This document shows, one piece after another, positions 27,849 through 35,666 of a stretch of 64,000 nt of DNA. The notes beneath the pieces are model-generated. The model saw nothing but the letters and a program-made list of their open reading frames with translations. It was not told the DNA's origin and did not search any database. The translations under genes were made by a program, and so were the position numbers. The DNA is from Halarchaeum rubridurum (GTDB taxonomy: Archaea > Halobacteriota > Halobacteria > Halobacteriales > Halobacteriaceae), in assembly GCF_014647115.1 (NCBI RefSeq), contig NZ_BMOO01000002.1, positions 487,992 to 551,991 on the forward strand, given 5' to 3'. Every line of letters begins with the position of its first letter. The first letter of the stretch is position 1.

Positions 27849-28064
27849 ATGAGCGACATAACCCAGTTCCGCGTCCTCGACTTCGACTGCCCGACCTGTG
27901 CGAGCACCGTCGAACGCGCCCTGTCGAACGTCGACGGTGTCCAGCACGTCAAGGTTCACTACGCGACCGGCCGCGTCGAAATCGAGTACGACGACAGCGT
28001 CGCTGACCCCGACGCCTTCGCACAGACCATCGAAAACCAGGGGTACACGCCGCAGCCCGCCTAA
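27849..28064 (+). CDS. HMA-domain metallochaperone
   Basis: This 71-residue protein is a single HMA domain. The metal motif is C14-P-T-C17 in FDCPTC, not the usual MxCxxC, as a Phe-Asp precedes the first Cys. It would bind Cu(I), Zn(II) or a related ion. The next ATPase gene starts four bases after its stop, so it is the likely dedicated chaperone or detached N-terminal domain of that pump. Confidence 0.9.
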   Translation: MSDITQFRVLDFDCPTCASTVERALSNVDGVQHVKVHYATGRVEIEYDDSVADPDAFAQTIENQGYTPQPA

Positions 28065-28068
28065 CACC

Positions 28069-29988
28069 ATGACCAAACAATCGATCACGCAGTACTACCA
28101 AAAACACCGGAAGGCAATCGTCACGGCGACGAGCGGCCTGCTGTACGGCAGTGGCTGGAGTCTGGGCTACCTCACGAGTTTCGAGATGGCAAGCGCCGCC
28201 ATCCTCGTCCTCGCGACGGTCGTGGGTGGCTACGACATCGCCAAGACCGCTTACCACGAGGTCACCAACCGGACGCTCGGCATCAAGACGCTGGTGACGC
28301 TGGCCGCCATCGGTGCTATCGTCATCGGGGAGTACTGGGAAGCCGCCGCCGTCGTCTTCCTGTTCAGCCTTGGCAGCTACCTCGAAGGCCGGACGATGCG
28401 GAAGACCCGGACGGCACTTCAGGAGCTACTGGAGATGACGCCCGACACGGCGACCGTCCGTCGCGACGGGACACTCCAAGAGGTCTCCGCCCGCGATGTC
28501 GAAGAGGGCGAAGTCGTCGTCGTAAAGCCGGGCGGGAAGATCCCGGTCGACGGAACCGTCGTCGACGGCGAGAGCGCAGTCAACCAGGCGCCGGTCACCG
28601 GCGAGAGCGCGCCCGTCCACAAGGCCGACAGCGACGAGGTGTACGCCGGGACGGTCAACCAGGAGGGCGCGCTAGAAATCCGGACGACGGGAGCGGGATC
28701 GGATACGACTCTCGAACGGATCATCCGTCGCGTCGAGGAGGCCCAGGAGGCTCAGTCGCCCACGGAGAGTCTCATCGACCGGTTCGCGAAGTACTACACG
28801 CCGGCCGTCATTGCCCTGGCTATCGGCGCGTACGCGGTCACGCAGAACGCGATCCTGTCGCTGACGCTGCTGGTCATCGGCTGTCCGGGCGCGCTGGTCA
28901 TCGGGCCACCGGTCAGCATCGTCTCGGCCATCGGTAACGCCGCCCGGTCGGGCGTGCTGATGAAGGGCGGCGAACACCTCGAACGCGCCGGCAAGATCGA
29001 TCTCGTCGCCTTCGACAAGACGGGGACGCTCACGAAGGGCGAGACCACCGTCTCCGACATCGAGGGGTTCGGCGTCGCCGCCGCCGACGTCCTCTCGCTC
29101 GCAGCGACCGCCGAGAAGAAGAGCGAACACCACCTCGCGGACGCCATCGTCGACATGGCCCGCGAACGCCAGACGGCTGCGACGGACGGTGGAGCGACGG
29201 TCGCCCAAGCGGACGATACGGACGTGGGGCGCAGGTCGGTCCCCGATCCCGACGACTTCGACGTGGTCGCCGGCAAGGGCGTCATCGCCCATGCCGATGG
29301 CCAGGAAGTCGTCGTCGGCAACCGCGCGCTGCTGGACGACCGCGACGTCGATGTCCCCGATCGGGTCGCCGACTACGTCCGCGAGCGTGAGGGGCGCGGC
29401 GAGACAGTCGTCCACGTCGTTCGGGACGGGGACATCATCGGCGCGATTGCGATGCGGGACGAGCTCCGGGAGGCCGCTCCTGGGGTCGTCGCGGCGCTCC
29501 AAGACGCTGGCATCGAGACGGTGATGCTCACCGGCGACAACGATCGGACGGCCGCTGCCGTTGCCGAGGAGGTCGGTATCGACGAGTACCGTGCCGAACT
29601 CCTCCCCGAGGACAAGCAGTCCGTCATCGAGGGCTACCAGGCCGACGGCCACGTCGTCGCGATGGTCGGCGACGGCATCAACGACGCGCCATCGCTGGCC
29701 ACTGCCGATGTCGGCATCGCGATGGGTGCTGCGGGAACGGACACCGCTATCGAAACGGCTGACATGGCGTTGATGGCCGACGACCTCGAACGCATCCCGT
29801 ACGCGGTCAAACTCAGCAAGGCGACGCGCTGGAACGTCCTCGAGAACGTCGGGATCGCGGTGCTGACCGTGACCGTCCTCCTCGCGGGCGTGCTCACCAG
29901 CTACGTCACCCTCGCGTCGGGAATGCTGGTCCACGAGGCCAGCGTCCTCCTCGTCATCCTCAACGGGATGCGACTGCTCCGCTACTGA
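28069..29988 (+). CDS. P1B heavy-metal ATPase with an unusual CPG motif
   Basis: This 639-residue heavy-metal ATPase starts at the ATG at 28069 directly after the HMA gene, so it has no fused metal domain. The membrane site reads C272-P-G274 (GCPGALVIGPP), where most P1B pumps have CPC, CPH or SPC. The phosphorylated residue is D316 (DKTGTLTKG); TGES, MLTGDN and GDGINDAPS are intact, so it should be active. The metal is unknown since the third ligand residue is Gly. It lies between the HMA protein and the FmdE-like gene as one operon. Confidence 0.9.
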   Translation: MTKQSITQYYQKHRKAIVTATSGLLYGSGWSLGYLTSFEMASAAILVLATVVGGYDIAKTAYHEVTNRTLGIKTLVTLAAIGAIVIGEYWEAAAVVFLFSLGSYLEGRTMRKTRTALQELLEMTPDTATVRRDGTLQEVSARDVEEGEVVVVKPGGKIPVDGTVVDGESAVNQAPVTGESAPVHKADSDEVYAGTVNQEGALEIRTTGAGSDTTLERIIRRVEEAQEAQSPTESLIDRFAKYYTPAVIALAIGAYAVTQNAILSLTLLVIGCPGALVIGPPVSIVSAIGNAARSGVLMKGGEHLERAGKIDLVAFDKTGTLTKGETTVSDIEGFGVAAADVLSLAATAEKKSEHHLADAIVDMARERQTAATDGGATVAQADDTDVGRRSVPDPDDFDVVAGKGVIAHADGQEVVVGNRALLDDRDVDVPDRVADYVREREGRGETVVHVVRDGDIIGAIAMRDELREAAPGVVAALQDAGIETVMLTGDNDRTAAAVAEEVGIDEYRAELLPEDKQSVIEGYQADGHVVAMVGDGINDAPSLATADVGIAMGAAGTDTAIETADMALMADDLERIPYAVKLSKATRWNVLENVGIAVLTVTVLLAGVLTSYVTLASGMLVHEASVLLVILNGMRLLRY

Positions 29989-30016
29989 CCACGAGACACG
30001 ATCACAACCACAACTC

Positions 30017-30670
30017 ATGACATCGAATTCGACTGCGACTGACACGACCCAGACGAGAACCAATTGGCAGGTCGACTACGACGTCGAGCCGATCGAAATC
30101 CGCGACCCCGTCGCGGAGGCCCTCGACGTCCTCGAACCGGGCGAGCCGTTCGTCATCGCTTATAGAGACGCGGTGAAAGAGGCAGGACACTCCTGTCCGA
30201 CTGCCTCGGGCGCCTACCGGATCGTCCAGCTCGGGCTCGACGCCCTGTATCCCGACGACTATCCAGTCCGGAGCGAAATCGAGGTCCAGACGGCCGGCCC
30301 GCAGGAGGATGCTGCGTACGGCGTGATGAGCCGTATCATCTCGTACGTGACTGGCGCGACCGGCGATGACGGATTCAGCGGGCTCGCCGGCGGCTATGGC
30401 GGCCGCCGCGACCTCCTGTGCTTCGACGGGTTCGACCCGGACACGGCGGACCCGACGTTCCGGTTCCGGCGAACCGACACGGACGAGACCGTCGAAGTGG
30501 CCTACCACGTCAGCGACGTTCCTAGCGGTGGACCCGCAATCGGGAACCTCCAGAGGATTCTCGACGGATCGGCAAGCGACCAGCAACGGGAGGCCTTCGC
30601 TGACGCTTGGCACCGCCGCGTGCAGGCTGTTCTCAGAGACGCCACCCTATTCTCCGTCGAAGGGGTATGA
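30017..30670 (+). CDS. FmdE-like zinc-binding domain protein
   Basis: This 217-residue protein resembles the FmdE family, named for formylmethanofuran dehydrogenase subunit E, with the motif EAGHSCPTASGAY and a later GYGGRRDLLCF that may supply metal ligands. Haloarchaea do not make methane, so a role in methanogenesis is excluded. It starts 29 bases after the CPG ATPase stop and is probably in its operon, which suggests metal binding, storage or sensing. The exact role is not known. Confidence 0.75.
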   Translation: MTSNSTATDTTQTRTNWQVDYDVEPIEIRDPVAEALDVLEPGEPFVIAYRDAVKEAGHSCPTASGAYRIVQLGLDALYPDDYPVRSEIEVQTAGPQEDAAYGVMSRIISYVTGATGDDGFSGLAGGYGGRRDLLCFDGFDPDTADPTFRFRRTDTDETVEVAYHVSDVPSGGPAIGNLQRILDGSASDQQREAFADAWHRRVQAVLRDATLFSVEGV

Positions 30671-31390
30671 ACGCGGCGGTGTACCCCTCACACTCGTAAT
30701 GAGAGTTACCGCGATATACTGTTGGGCTCCTTGGGTACCTTGGTAGCGCCATCACCTAACTCGCCGACATCGATATGAGAGTACCCCACGCAAACCATCC
30801 CCTCAGAGTTGTCCAAGTATCGAGCTACAACCGCCAACCCAAATACTCAAACAAGAATCTCGCCCATCCCGCGTCAACTGCCATATGGAGCAAGGTAATC
30901 GTGTTTCCAATGGTCGATATCGATCTCCACAGCCTCTGAAGTCGTTGGAGAACCGACCGTGACCCATCAGTCATAATCTGCGGCAACGTCTACGGACACA
31001 TCTATGCCGTTGTATGAGTCGTCGGAGCGCCCTGTCGGTGCCGTCGATATTGACGGGGTACAAGAGGTCAACTATGATTTATTTCCAGTTCATTTCGAAC
31101 TGATTCGAAGGCACGCATCAAATCTATCCTCCGAGGTTGTGAACCGCACTAGCGTTCGTCTGAAACAGCGTCTCGCGCAGTGGCACCACCAGCCGCAAGC
31201 GTATGAGAATCGTGGAACCGCATGTGCGCGTCGGAGTCGTATCGGGGGTTCGAGACGGTCCGCGAGACCGAAGAGACTCGGACACCGGTTCGAAGTCGGC
31301 CAGCGTCGACCCTCCGGCAAATCCCTATCGGTCCCCGAGATGCGCGCCGCCGCCCGGGGCTACAACTTACCGAGCGGTAACACGTCGAGT
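30671..31390. other. Right edge of the lower-GC island, no clear gene
   Basis: This 720-bp stretch lacks a gene I can support. It contains 9-bp direct repeats of the type gggtacctt (30724-30750), weaker than the arrays elsewhere. A plus-strand open stretch from 31004 reads into the aldo/keto reductase gene but its sequence is not protein-like. GC returns to high values toward 31300. Confidence 0.4.
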
Positions 31391-32365
31391 GTGGAGTACA
31401 CGACACTCGGATCGACGGGGATGGAGGTCAGCCAGATATGTCTCGGTTGCATGAGCTTCGGGTCGGGCCGCGAGTGGATGATCGACCGCGAGGAGAGCGA
31501 AGCGCTCATCGAGCGGGCCATCGAGCTCGGAGTGAACTTCTTCGACACGGCGAACACGTACTCGAACGGCGAGTCGGAGGAGATACTCGGCGACGCCCTC
31601 GCGGAGTACGACCGCGACGAGCAGGTCGTCGCGACGAAGGTGTTCTTCCCGCCGGAGGAGGACGCACACCGGAACGCGACGGGGCTCTCGCGGAAGACCA
31701 TCGAGCAGGAACTGGAGAACTCCCTGGATCGCCTCGGGATGGACACCGTGGACCTCTACCAGATTCACCGCTGGGACCCCGAGACGCCCATCGAGCAGAC
31801 GCTGCGCGCGCTCGACGACGCGGTCCGCCGCGGGAAGGTCCGGTATCTAGGCGCGTCGTCGATGTGGGCGCACCAGTTTGCCGACGCCCTCCACACGAGC
31901 GACCGACTGGGACTGGAGCGCTTCGCGACGATGCAGAACCACTACAACGCCCTCTACCGGGAGGAGGAGCGGGAGATGCTCCCGCTCTGTGAGCGCGAGG
32001 GCATCGGTGTGATCCCGTGGTCGCCGCTGGCGCGCGGCGTCGCCGCACGGCCCCACGAGGACCTCGACGCGACGACGCGTGGTGAGACGGACGCGTTCCT
32101 CGACGAGATGCCCTACCTCCAGAGCGGTGGCGAGGAGATCAACGAGCGGATCGAGGAGCTCGCGGACGAGAAGGGCGTGAAGATGGCGCAGATCGGGCTC
32201 GCGTGGCTCCTCCACCAGGACGCCGTCGACGCCCCCATCGTCGGCACGACGAGCATCGAGCACCTCGAGGACGCCGTCGAAGCCACCGAGCTCGACCTCA
32301 CGGACTCCGAGCTCGAGTATCTCGAAGAGCCGTACGAGCCACTCCCGGTCGCGGGTCACGAGTGA
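31391..32365 (+). CDS. Aldo/keto reductase
   Basis: This 324-residue (beta/alpha)8 oxidoreductase has the family signatures: NFFDTANTYSNGESEE with the catalytic Asp and Tyr, the Lys in VATKVFF, the DLYQIHRWD motif, and the C-terminal GTTSIEHLEDA cofactor loop. The start is a GTG at 31391 (MEYTTLGSTGMEVS), since the protein family starts at this point and the long upstream extension is unrelated. It would reduce aldehydes or ketones with NADPH. It lies beside the replication origin and has no obvious operon partner. Confidence 0.9.
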   Translation: MEYTTLGSTGMEVSQICLGCMSFGSGREWMIDREESEALIERAIELGVNFFDTANTYSNGESEEILGDALAEYDRDEQVVATKVFFPPEEDAHRNATGLSRKTIEQELENSLDRLGMDTVDLYQIHRWDPETPIEQTLRALDDAVRRGKVRYLGASSMWAHQFADALHTSDRLGLERFATMQNHYNALYREEEREMLPLCEREGIGVIPWSPLARGVAARPHEDLDATTRGETDAFLDEMPYLQSGGEEINERIEELADEKGVKMAQIGLAWLLHQDAVDAPIVGTTSIEHLEDAVEATELDLTDSELEYLEEPYEPLPVAGHE

Positions 32366-32444
32366 TCGCGCCCCGCGAGTAGGTCGACAGGACGGAGAGA
32401 CGAGAGGAGCCGGTCCCGTCGGAGGCCGCTCGGCGGCCACACCC

Positions 32445-32462
32445 CCCCGGATTGTAAGTGTT
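32445..32462 (+). repeat. Origin-box-like repeat 1
   Basis: Sequence ccccggattgtaagtgtt, forward, preceded by three further C and followed by ctcggg. Confidence 0.75.
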
Positions 32463-32543
32463 CTCGGGCGTGACGGAGGGAAGGGGGGAGGGGGCGGAAA
32501 CACCGGTTGCATATAAAAAAGGCATATAGAGCGGCTCTACCCT

Positions 32544-32561
32544 CCCCGGATTGTAAGTGTT
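32544..32561 (+). repeat. Origin-box-like repeat 2
   Basis: Sequence ccccggattgtaagtgtt, forward, identical to repeat 1 and 99 bases from it; followed by tattgagggggag. Confidence 0.75.
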
Positions 32562-32808
32562 TATTGAGGGGGAGAGCTGTGGAGGTGTGCACGAAAGCTG
32601 TTCGGTAGAAATTGATTCTTACACAAAGTATAATACCACTACACTAGCGACTAGACTAGCTAGTAGTAGTGGAAACCTACCCACCGTCTTCGCCGGTCGT
32701 CCGTCGCACCGCTCGGCGTTCGGTCCGCCTCGACCGTCGTACCGCTCGGTTTGCCGTACGCCGCTCCGTTCCCGCCCCTCCCGCCCCTCACTCCTTTCCA
32801 GGTTAAAG

Positions 32809-32826
32809 AACACTTACAATCCGGAG
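32809..32826 (-). repeat. Origin-box-like repeat 3
   Basis: Read on the minus strand it is ctccggattgtaagtgtt, one base from repeats 1 and 2. It faces them across the AT-rich stretch and is followed by a run of G. Confidence 0.75.
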
Positions 32827-32915
32827 GGGGTGTGTTCGGCTGTTTTCGGGAACACTTAGAACAGTTAGAACACTTGCAGGGTAGGGTTGATATGGGTGGA
32901 GTGTGACGGGAGGAT

Positions 32916-34178
32916 ATGGATTCGCCGTTCAAGGGATCGAATCACGTCTTCCGTGATAAGGAACCCTTCAAGGAGGGGTACACTCCGGACGAAATCCTCG
33001 AACGCGAGGAGGAGATCCAGGAGTACGCGGCCGCACTGCAGGACATTCCCGACGGCTTCGGCGCGCCGAACGTCTTCATCTACGGACAGACCGGTGTGGG
33101 AAAGACGGCGACGACACAGAAGGTCATCGAGTTCCTCGAAGCGGAGGCGGCGGACTCCGGCGTCGCGCTCACGACGCTCACCGTCAACTGCAACAAACGG
33201 ACGTCCACGTACAAGGTCCTCCAGTACCTCGCCAACGAGCTCTACCCCGACCGGCACTTCAAACAGGGGACGCATCCCGACACCCTCTGGGATCGGATCT
33301 ACGAGGCGCTCGACGAGGTCGGCGGCTACGTCATCGTGATCCTCGACGAGATCGACAAGCTCGGCGAGGACGAGGAACTCCTCTACGACTTCCCGCGCGC
33401 GAAGGCCATCGGCGAACTCGAAAACGCCGAGGTCGGTATCGTCGGGATCAGTAACAACTTCAAGTTCCGCGAGACCCTCTCCCAGCGCGTCAAGTCCACG
33501 CTCTGCGAGAAGGAGATCCAGTTCTCCCCGTACGACGCGAACGAACTCCGCTCGATCCTCTCCTACTACGCGGACCTCACCTTCCGCGACGGCGTCCTCT
33601 CCGAGGACGTCATCCCGCTCACGGCGGCGCTCACCGCCCAGGACTCCGGCGACGCGCGCATGGCGCTCGACCTCCTCGAAACCGCGGGCGACATCGCGCG
33701 TCACGAGGACGACGACCGCGTCCTCGAAGACCACGTCCGCATCGCCCGGAGCGAGGTCGACCGCGCGAACACCCGCGACATCATCACCGAGCGCCTCACC
33801 AGCCAGATGCAACTCGTCCTGATGGCGACGACACTCCTCGTGATCGACCCGGACGGCGAGGCGAAAGTGAAGACTATCTACTCGCTGTACAAGGACCTCT
33901 GTGATCGCGTCGACGCGGACACGCTCTCCGAGAGTCGGGTCCGCGATCACCTGGACACCCTCGAGATGTTCGGCCTCCTCGAAAAGGGCGAACACAACCT
34001 CGGTCGGCGCGGCGGCCGGTCGTACATCTACTCGCTCGTCGACGAACCGCGGATCATCGTCGAGACGTTCCGGGAGGACGAACGCCTCAAGCAGGGGTTC
34101 CCGTCGTCCGTCGACAGCCTCCTCGGGTCGTTCGAGGACTCCAGCCAATCCCACGTACAGAGCGAGTTCAACGTCTGA
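32916..34178 (+). CDS. cdc6: Orc1/Cdc6 replication initiator
   Basis: This 420-residue AAA+ initiator binds origin boxes and loads the replicative helicase. Walker A is GQTGVGKT (57-64), Walker B ILDEID (D143-E144), and sensor-type motifs follow (GISNN); the C-terminus (about 320-400) is a winged helix. The start at 32916 has a TATA-like tgatatgg about 25 bases before it. It is flanked by five copies of the origin repeat, so it is likely dedicated to this origin. Haloarchaea carry many paralogues, on both chromosome and megaplasmids. Confidence 0.95.
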   Translation: MDSPFKGSNHVFRDKEPFKEGYTPDEILEREEEIQEYAAALQDIPDGFGAPNVFIYGQTGVGKTATTQKVIEFLEAEAADSGVALTTLTVNCNKRTSTYKVLQYLANELYPDRHFKQGTHPDTLWDRIYEALDEVGGYVIVILDEIDKLGEDEELLYDFPRAKAIGELENAEVGIVGISNNFKFRETLSQRVKSTLCEKEIQFSPYDANELRSILSYYADLTFRDGVLSEDVIPLTAALTAQDSGDARMALDLLETAGDIARHEDDDRVLEDHVRIARSEVDRANTRDIITERLTSQMQLVLMATTLLVIDPDGEAKVKTIYSLYKDLCDRVDADTLSESRVRDHLDTLEMFGLLEKGEHNLGRRGGRSYIYSLVDEPRIIVETFREDERLKQGFPSSVDSLLGSFEDSSQSHVQSEFNV

Positions 34179-34188
34179 CGAGGCGGGA

Positions 34189-34206
34189 AACACTTACAAC
34201 CCGGGG
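34189..34206 (-). repeat. Origin-box-like repeat 4
   Basis: Read on the minus strand it is ccccgggttgtaagtgtt, starting 11 bases after the cdc6 stop codon, followed by aggg. Confidence 0.72.
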
Positions 34207-34301
34207 AGGGTGGGGGCGGCTATCGACGTCGCGTCCGGTTTCGTGGTGACGGTTTTCACGCGGTCGAGTATACCCACGTTCTACGCACTCTCCTACCTGA
34301 A

Positions 34302-34319
34302 AACACTTACAACCCGGGG
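34302..34319 (-). repeat. Origin-box-like repeat 5
   Basis: Same sequence and orientation as repeat 4, 113 bases further on; also followed by aggg. Confidence 0.72.
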
Positions 34320-34398
34320 AGGGAGAATCGGATCTCGGTTCCGCGGCGACGACGCCCACGTCCCCGTCACGGAGAGACCGTGACGGTCCCCGACCGAC

Positions 34399-35127
34399 TC
34401 AGGCGTCTCGCCGGCTGGCCCGCCATCGGTCGTACTGCACCCAACCGCGTCGGAGCGACCACAGACCCACGAGCAGCATCGCGATCCTCCCCAGTGCTGC
34501 GACGCCCGTCCCGTGCTGATCCCGTGGCGTCTCGCCCCGCTGATAGTTGAAGACGTAGTACGACTCCCCGGAGCGAACGGCCTGCGTCGGGTCCCGGAGC
34601 CGATGCGGAACCGCGGCCGTCCCCTCCGAGACGAGACGGCGGATGCTGCTCGGTCGGTTCGTCTCAGCGACCGGACGGGCGATATCGTCGAGTACCGTCC
34701 CCGCCGAGACGGGTTGCAATCCGTACGTGATCGTGCTTCCGTTCCTCTCGTGGACGCGACGATAGTACTGATCGAAGAACGCCACGTACGGTGCCGCTCG
34801 TCGCTCGACCGGATTCACCTTCTCGACGGTGACATCGCCGTCGAGTTGGCGGACCTCCAACCCGCAGAGTCGCGAGTAGTCGCTGAGACAATCGACCCCT
34901 CTCAGGCCGTCGTCGGGGGGTTCCCCATCGAAGGCGAGTGCGCCGCTTTCGGCCGTCACCTCGACGGCTGTGTACGTGAAGTCGGATTCGGAGCCGGATC
35001 CGAACACCACACTGGCTGGAGTGGCGAACACGAGACTGGAGACGAGGAGGACCCCGAGGGCGAGATACACCCCCGCCCGAACCAGATGCGATCTGCGCTC
35101 AGTTCGTAGTCGGCTCACGCTGACCAT
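34399..35127 (-). CDS. Hypothetical protein with N- and C-terminal membrane helices
   Basis: This 242-residue protein has a helix at about residues 17-36 and another near 212-228, with a soluble domain between that probably faces outside. That domain has two cysteines (VDCLSDYSRLCGLEV) which may form a disulfide. Family not recognised. It lies between the origin and the parA remnant, on the strand opposite to cdc6. Confidence 0.65.
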   Translation of the reverse strand: MVSVSRLRTERRSHLVRAGVYLALGVLLVSSLVFATPASVVFGSGSESDFTYTAVEVTAESGALAFDGEPPDDGLRGVDCLSDYSRLCGLEVRQLDGDVTVEKVNPVERRAAPYVAFFDQYYRRVHERNGSTITYGLQPVSAGTVLDDIARPVAETNRPSSIRRLVSEGTAAVPHRLRDPTQAVRSGESYYVFNYQRGETPRDQHGTGVAALGRIAMLLVGLWSLRRGWVQYDRWRASRRDA

Positions 35128-35219
35128 TTGCCGTATCGGCCCCCATCTATCTTTTTCAAACCGAGACTCCCCGGGTGAAGGGGCCCGTCGACGCCCGAGT
35201 CCGCACGTCTCCCGACGTG

Positions 35220-35291
35220 TCTACGTTAGCTAAGCTAGCTACCTCAGGCCACTTTGCTACCGTGGGTACCTTTACGACGGTAGATACGGTA
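35220..35291. repeat. Array A of degenerate 9-bp direct repeats
   Basis: Eight in-phase 9-mers: tctacgtta, gctaagcta, gctacctca, ggccacttt, gctaccgtg, ggtaccttt, acgacggta, gatacggta. The consensus is close to gctacctta. It ends 9 bases before the ATG of the parA remnant at 35301. Rare codons for GC-rich haloarchaea (tta, cta, gct, gta) suggest a DNA site rather than coding. Related arrays lie at 36893 and 63499. Confidence 0.6.
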
Positions 35292-35300
35292 CGGAGACGT

Positions 35301-35441
35301 ATGACCGACGACCCGGAACCGCGCGCGGTGACCGTCGCCCTGCAGAAGGGTGGGGTGGGAAAGACCACCGTCGCGATCAACGCCGACCTGATCGTCGAGA
35401 AGGTCCTCGACGCGCGACGCCGGAAGTTCGAGGACGACTGA
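35301..35441 (+). pseudogene. Gutted ParA-family remnant (46 residues)
   Basis: The reading frame starts with a clean ParA/MinD N-terminus: a deviant Walker A KGGVGKTT in VALQKGGVGKTTVAIN, after an N-terminus typical of haloarchaeal ParA. It ends only 19 codons later in a charged tail. All later ParA motifs (switch regions, Walker B) are missing, so an internal deletion joining the start and end of the gene is the best explanation. It could still make a small nucleotide-binding peptide. Position beside the origin fits a former partition gene. Confidence 0.7.
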
Positions 35442-35504
35442 CCGGCCACCGCGGGACGTTCGACCCGCGAGAGCTTTAAGGTGGAACGTCGCGTACGCCG
35501 GTCT

Positions 35505-35657
35505 ATGTGTATCTACTGTGGCGCCGTCTACGACGGGGGCTGGGGCAAACTCCTCGAGTACGACGACGTCTATCAGGAGACGATGGCCGGCGAGTCGACG
35601 TCGACACACGGCTTCCAGGAATCCTGGGACGACCTGCGCGAGGAACTCGACGTCTGA
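35505..35657 (+). CDS. Small CxxC protein, possible zinc binder
   Basis: This 50-residue acidic protein begins MCIYCGAVYDGGWGK, with a C2-x2-C5 pair, and has a single later His and no other Cys, so it may bind zinc as a dimer or need a partner. It is preceded by a TATA-like agctttaagg about 25-34 bases upstream of the ATG (35471-35480). It ends nine bases from the convergent CobW gene, which suggests a link to metal handling. No family assigned. Confidence 0.6.
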   Translation: MCIYCGAVYDGGWGKLLEYDDVYQETMAGESTSTHGFQESWDDLREELDV

Positions 35658-35666
35658 GGACTCCTC

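Larger units (their letters stand above)
32366..32915. other. Replication origin region (oriC-like) upstream of cdc6
   Basis: This gap holds three copies of an 18-bp repeat (consensus ccccggrttgtaagtgtt) in the arrangement expected of origin recognition boxes: two forward and one reverse, on either side of an AT-rich stretch (about 32595-32680). Degenerate partial copies (aacacttagaac, gaacacttgcagg) lie at 32851-32880. Two more copies follow the cdc6 gene. The AT-rich stretch has four CTAG in 20 bases. This fits an autonomous haloarchaeal origin. Confidence 0.82.

Noticed and set aside
31004..31390. N-terminal extension of the aldo/keto reductase
   Set aside because: The family starts at the GTG at 31391 and the upstream sequence is not like any protein domain.
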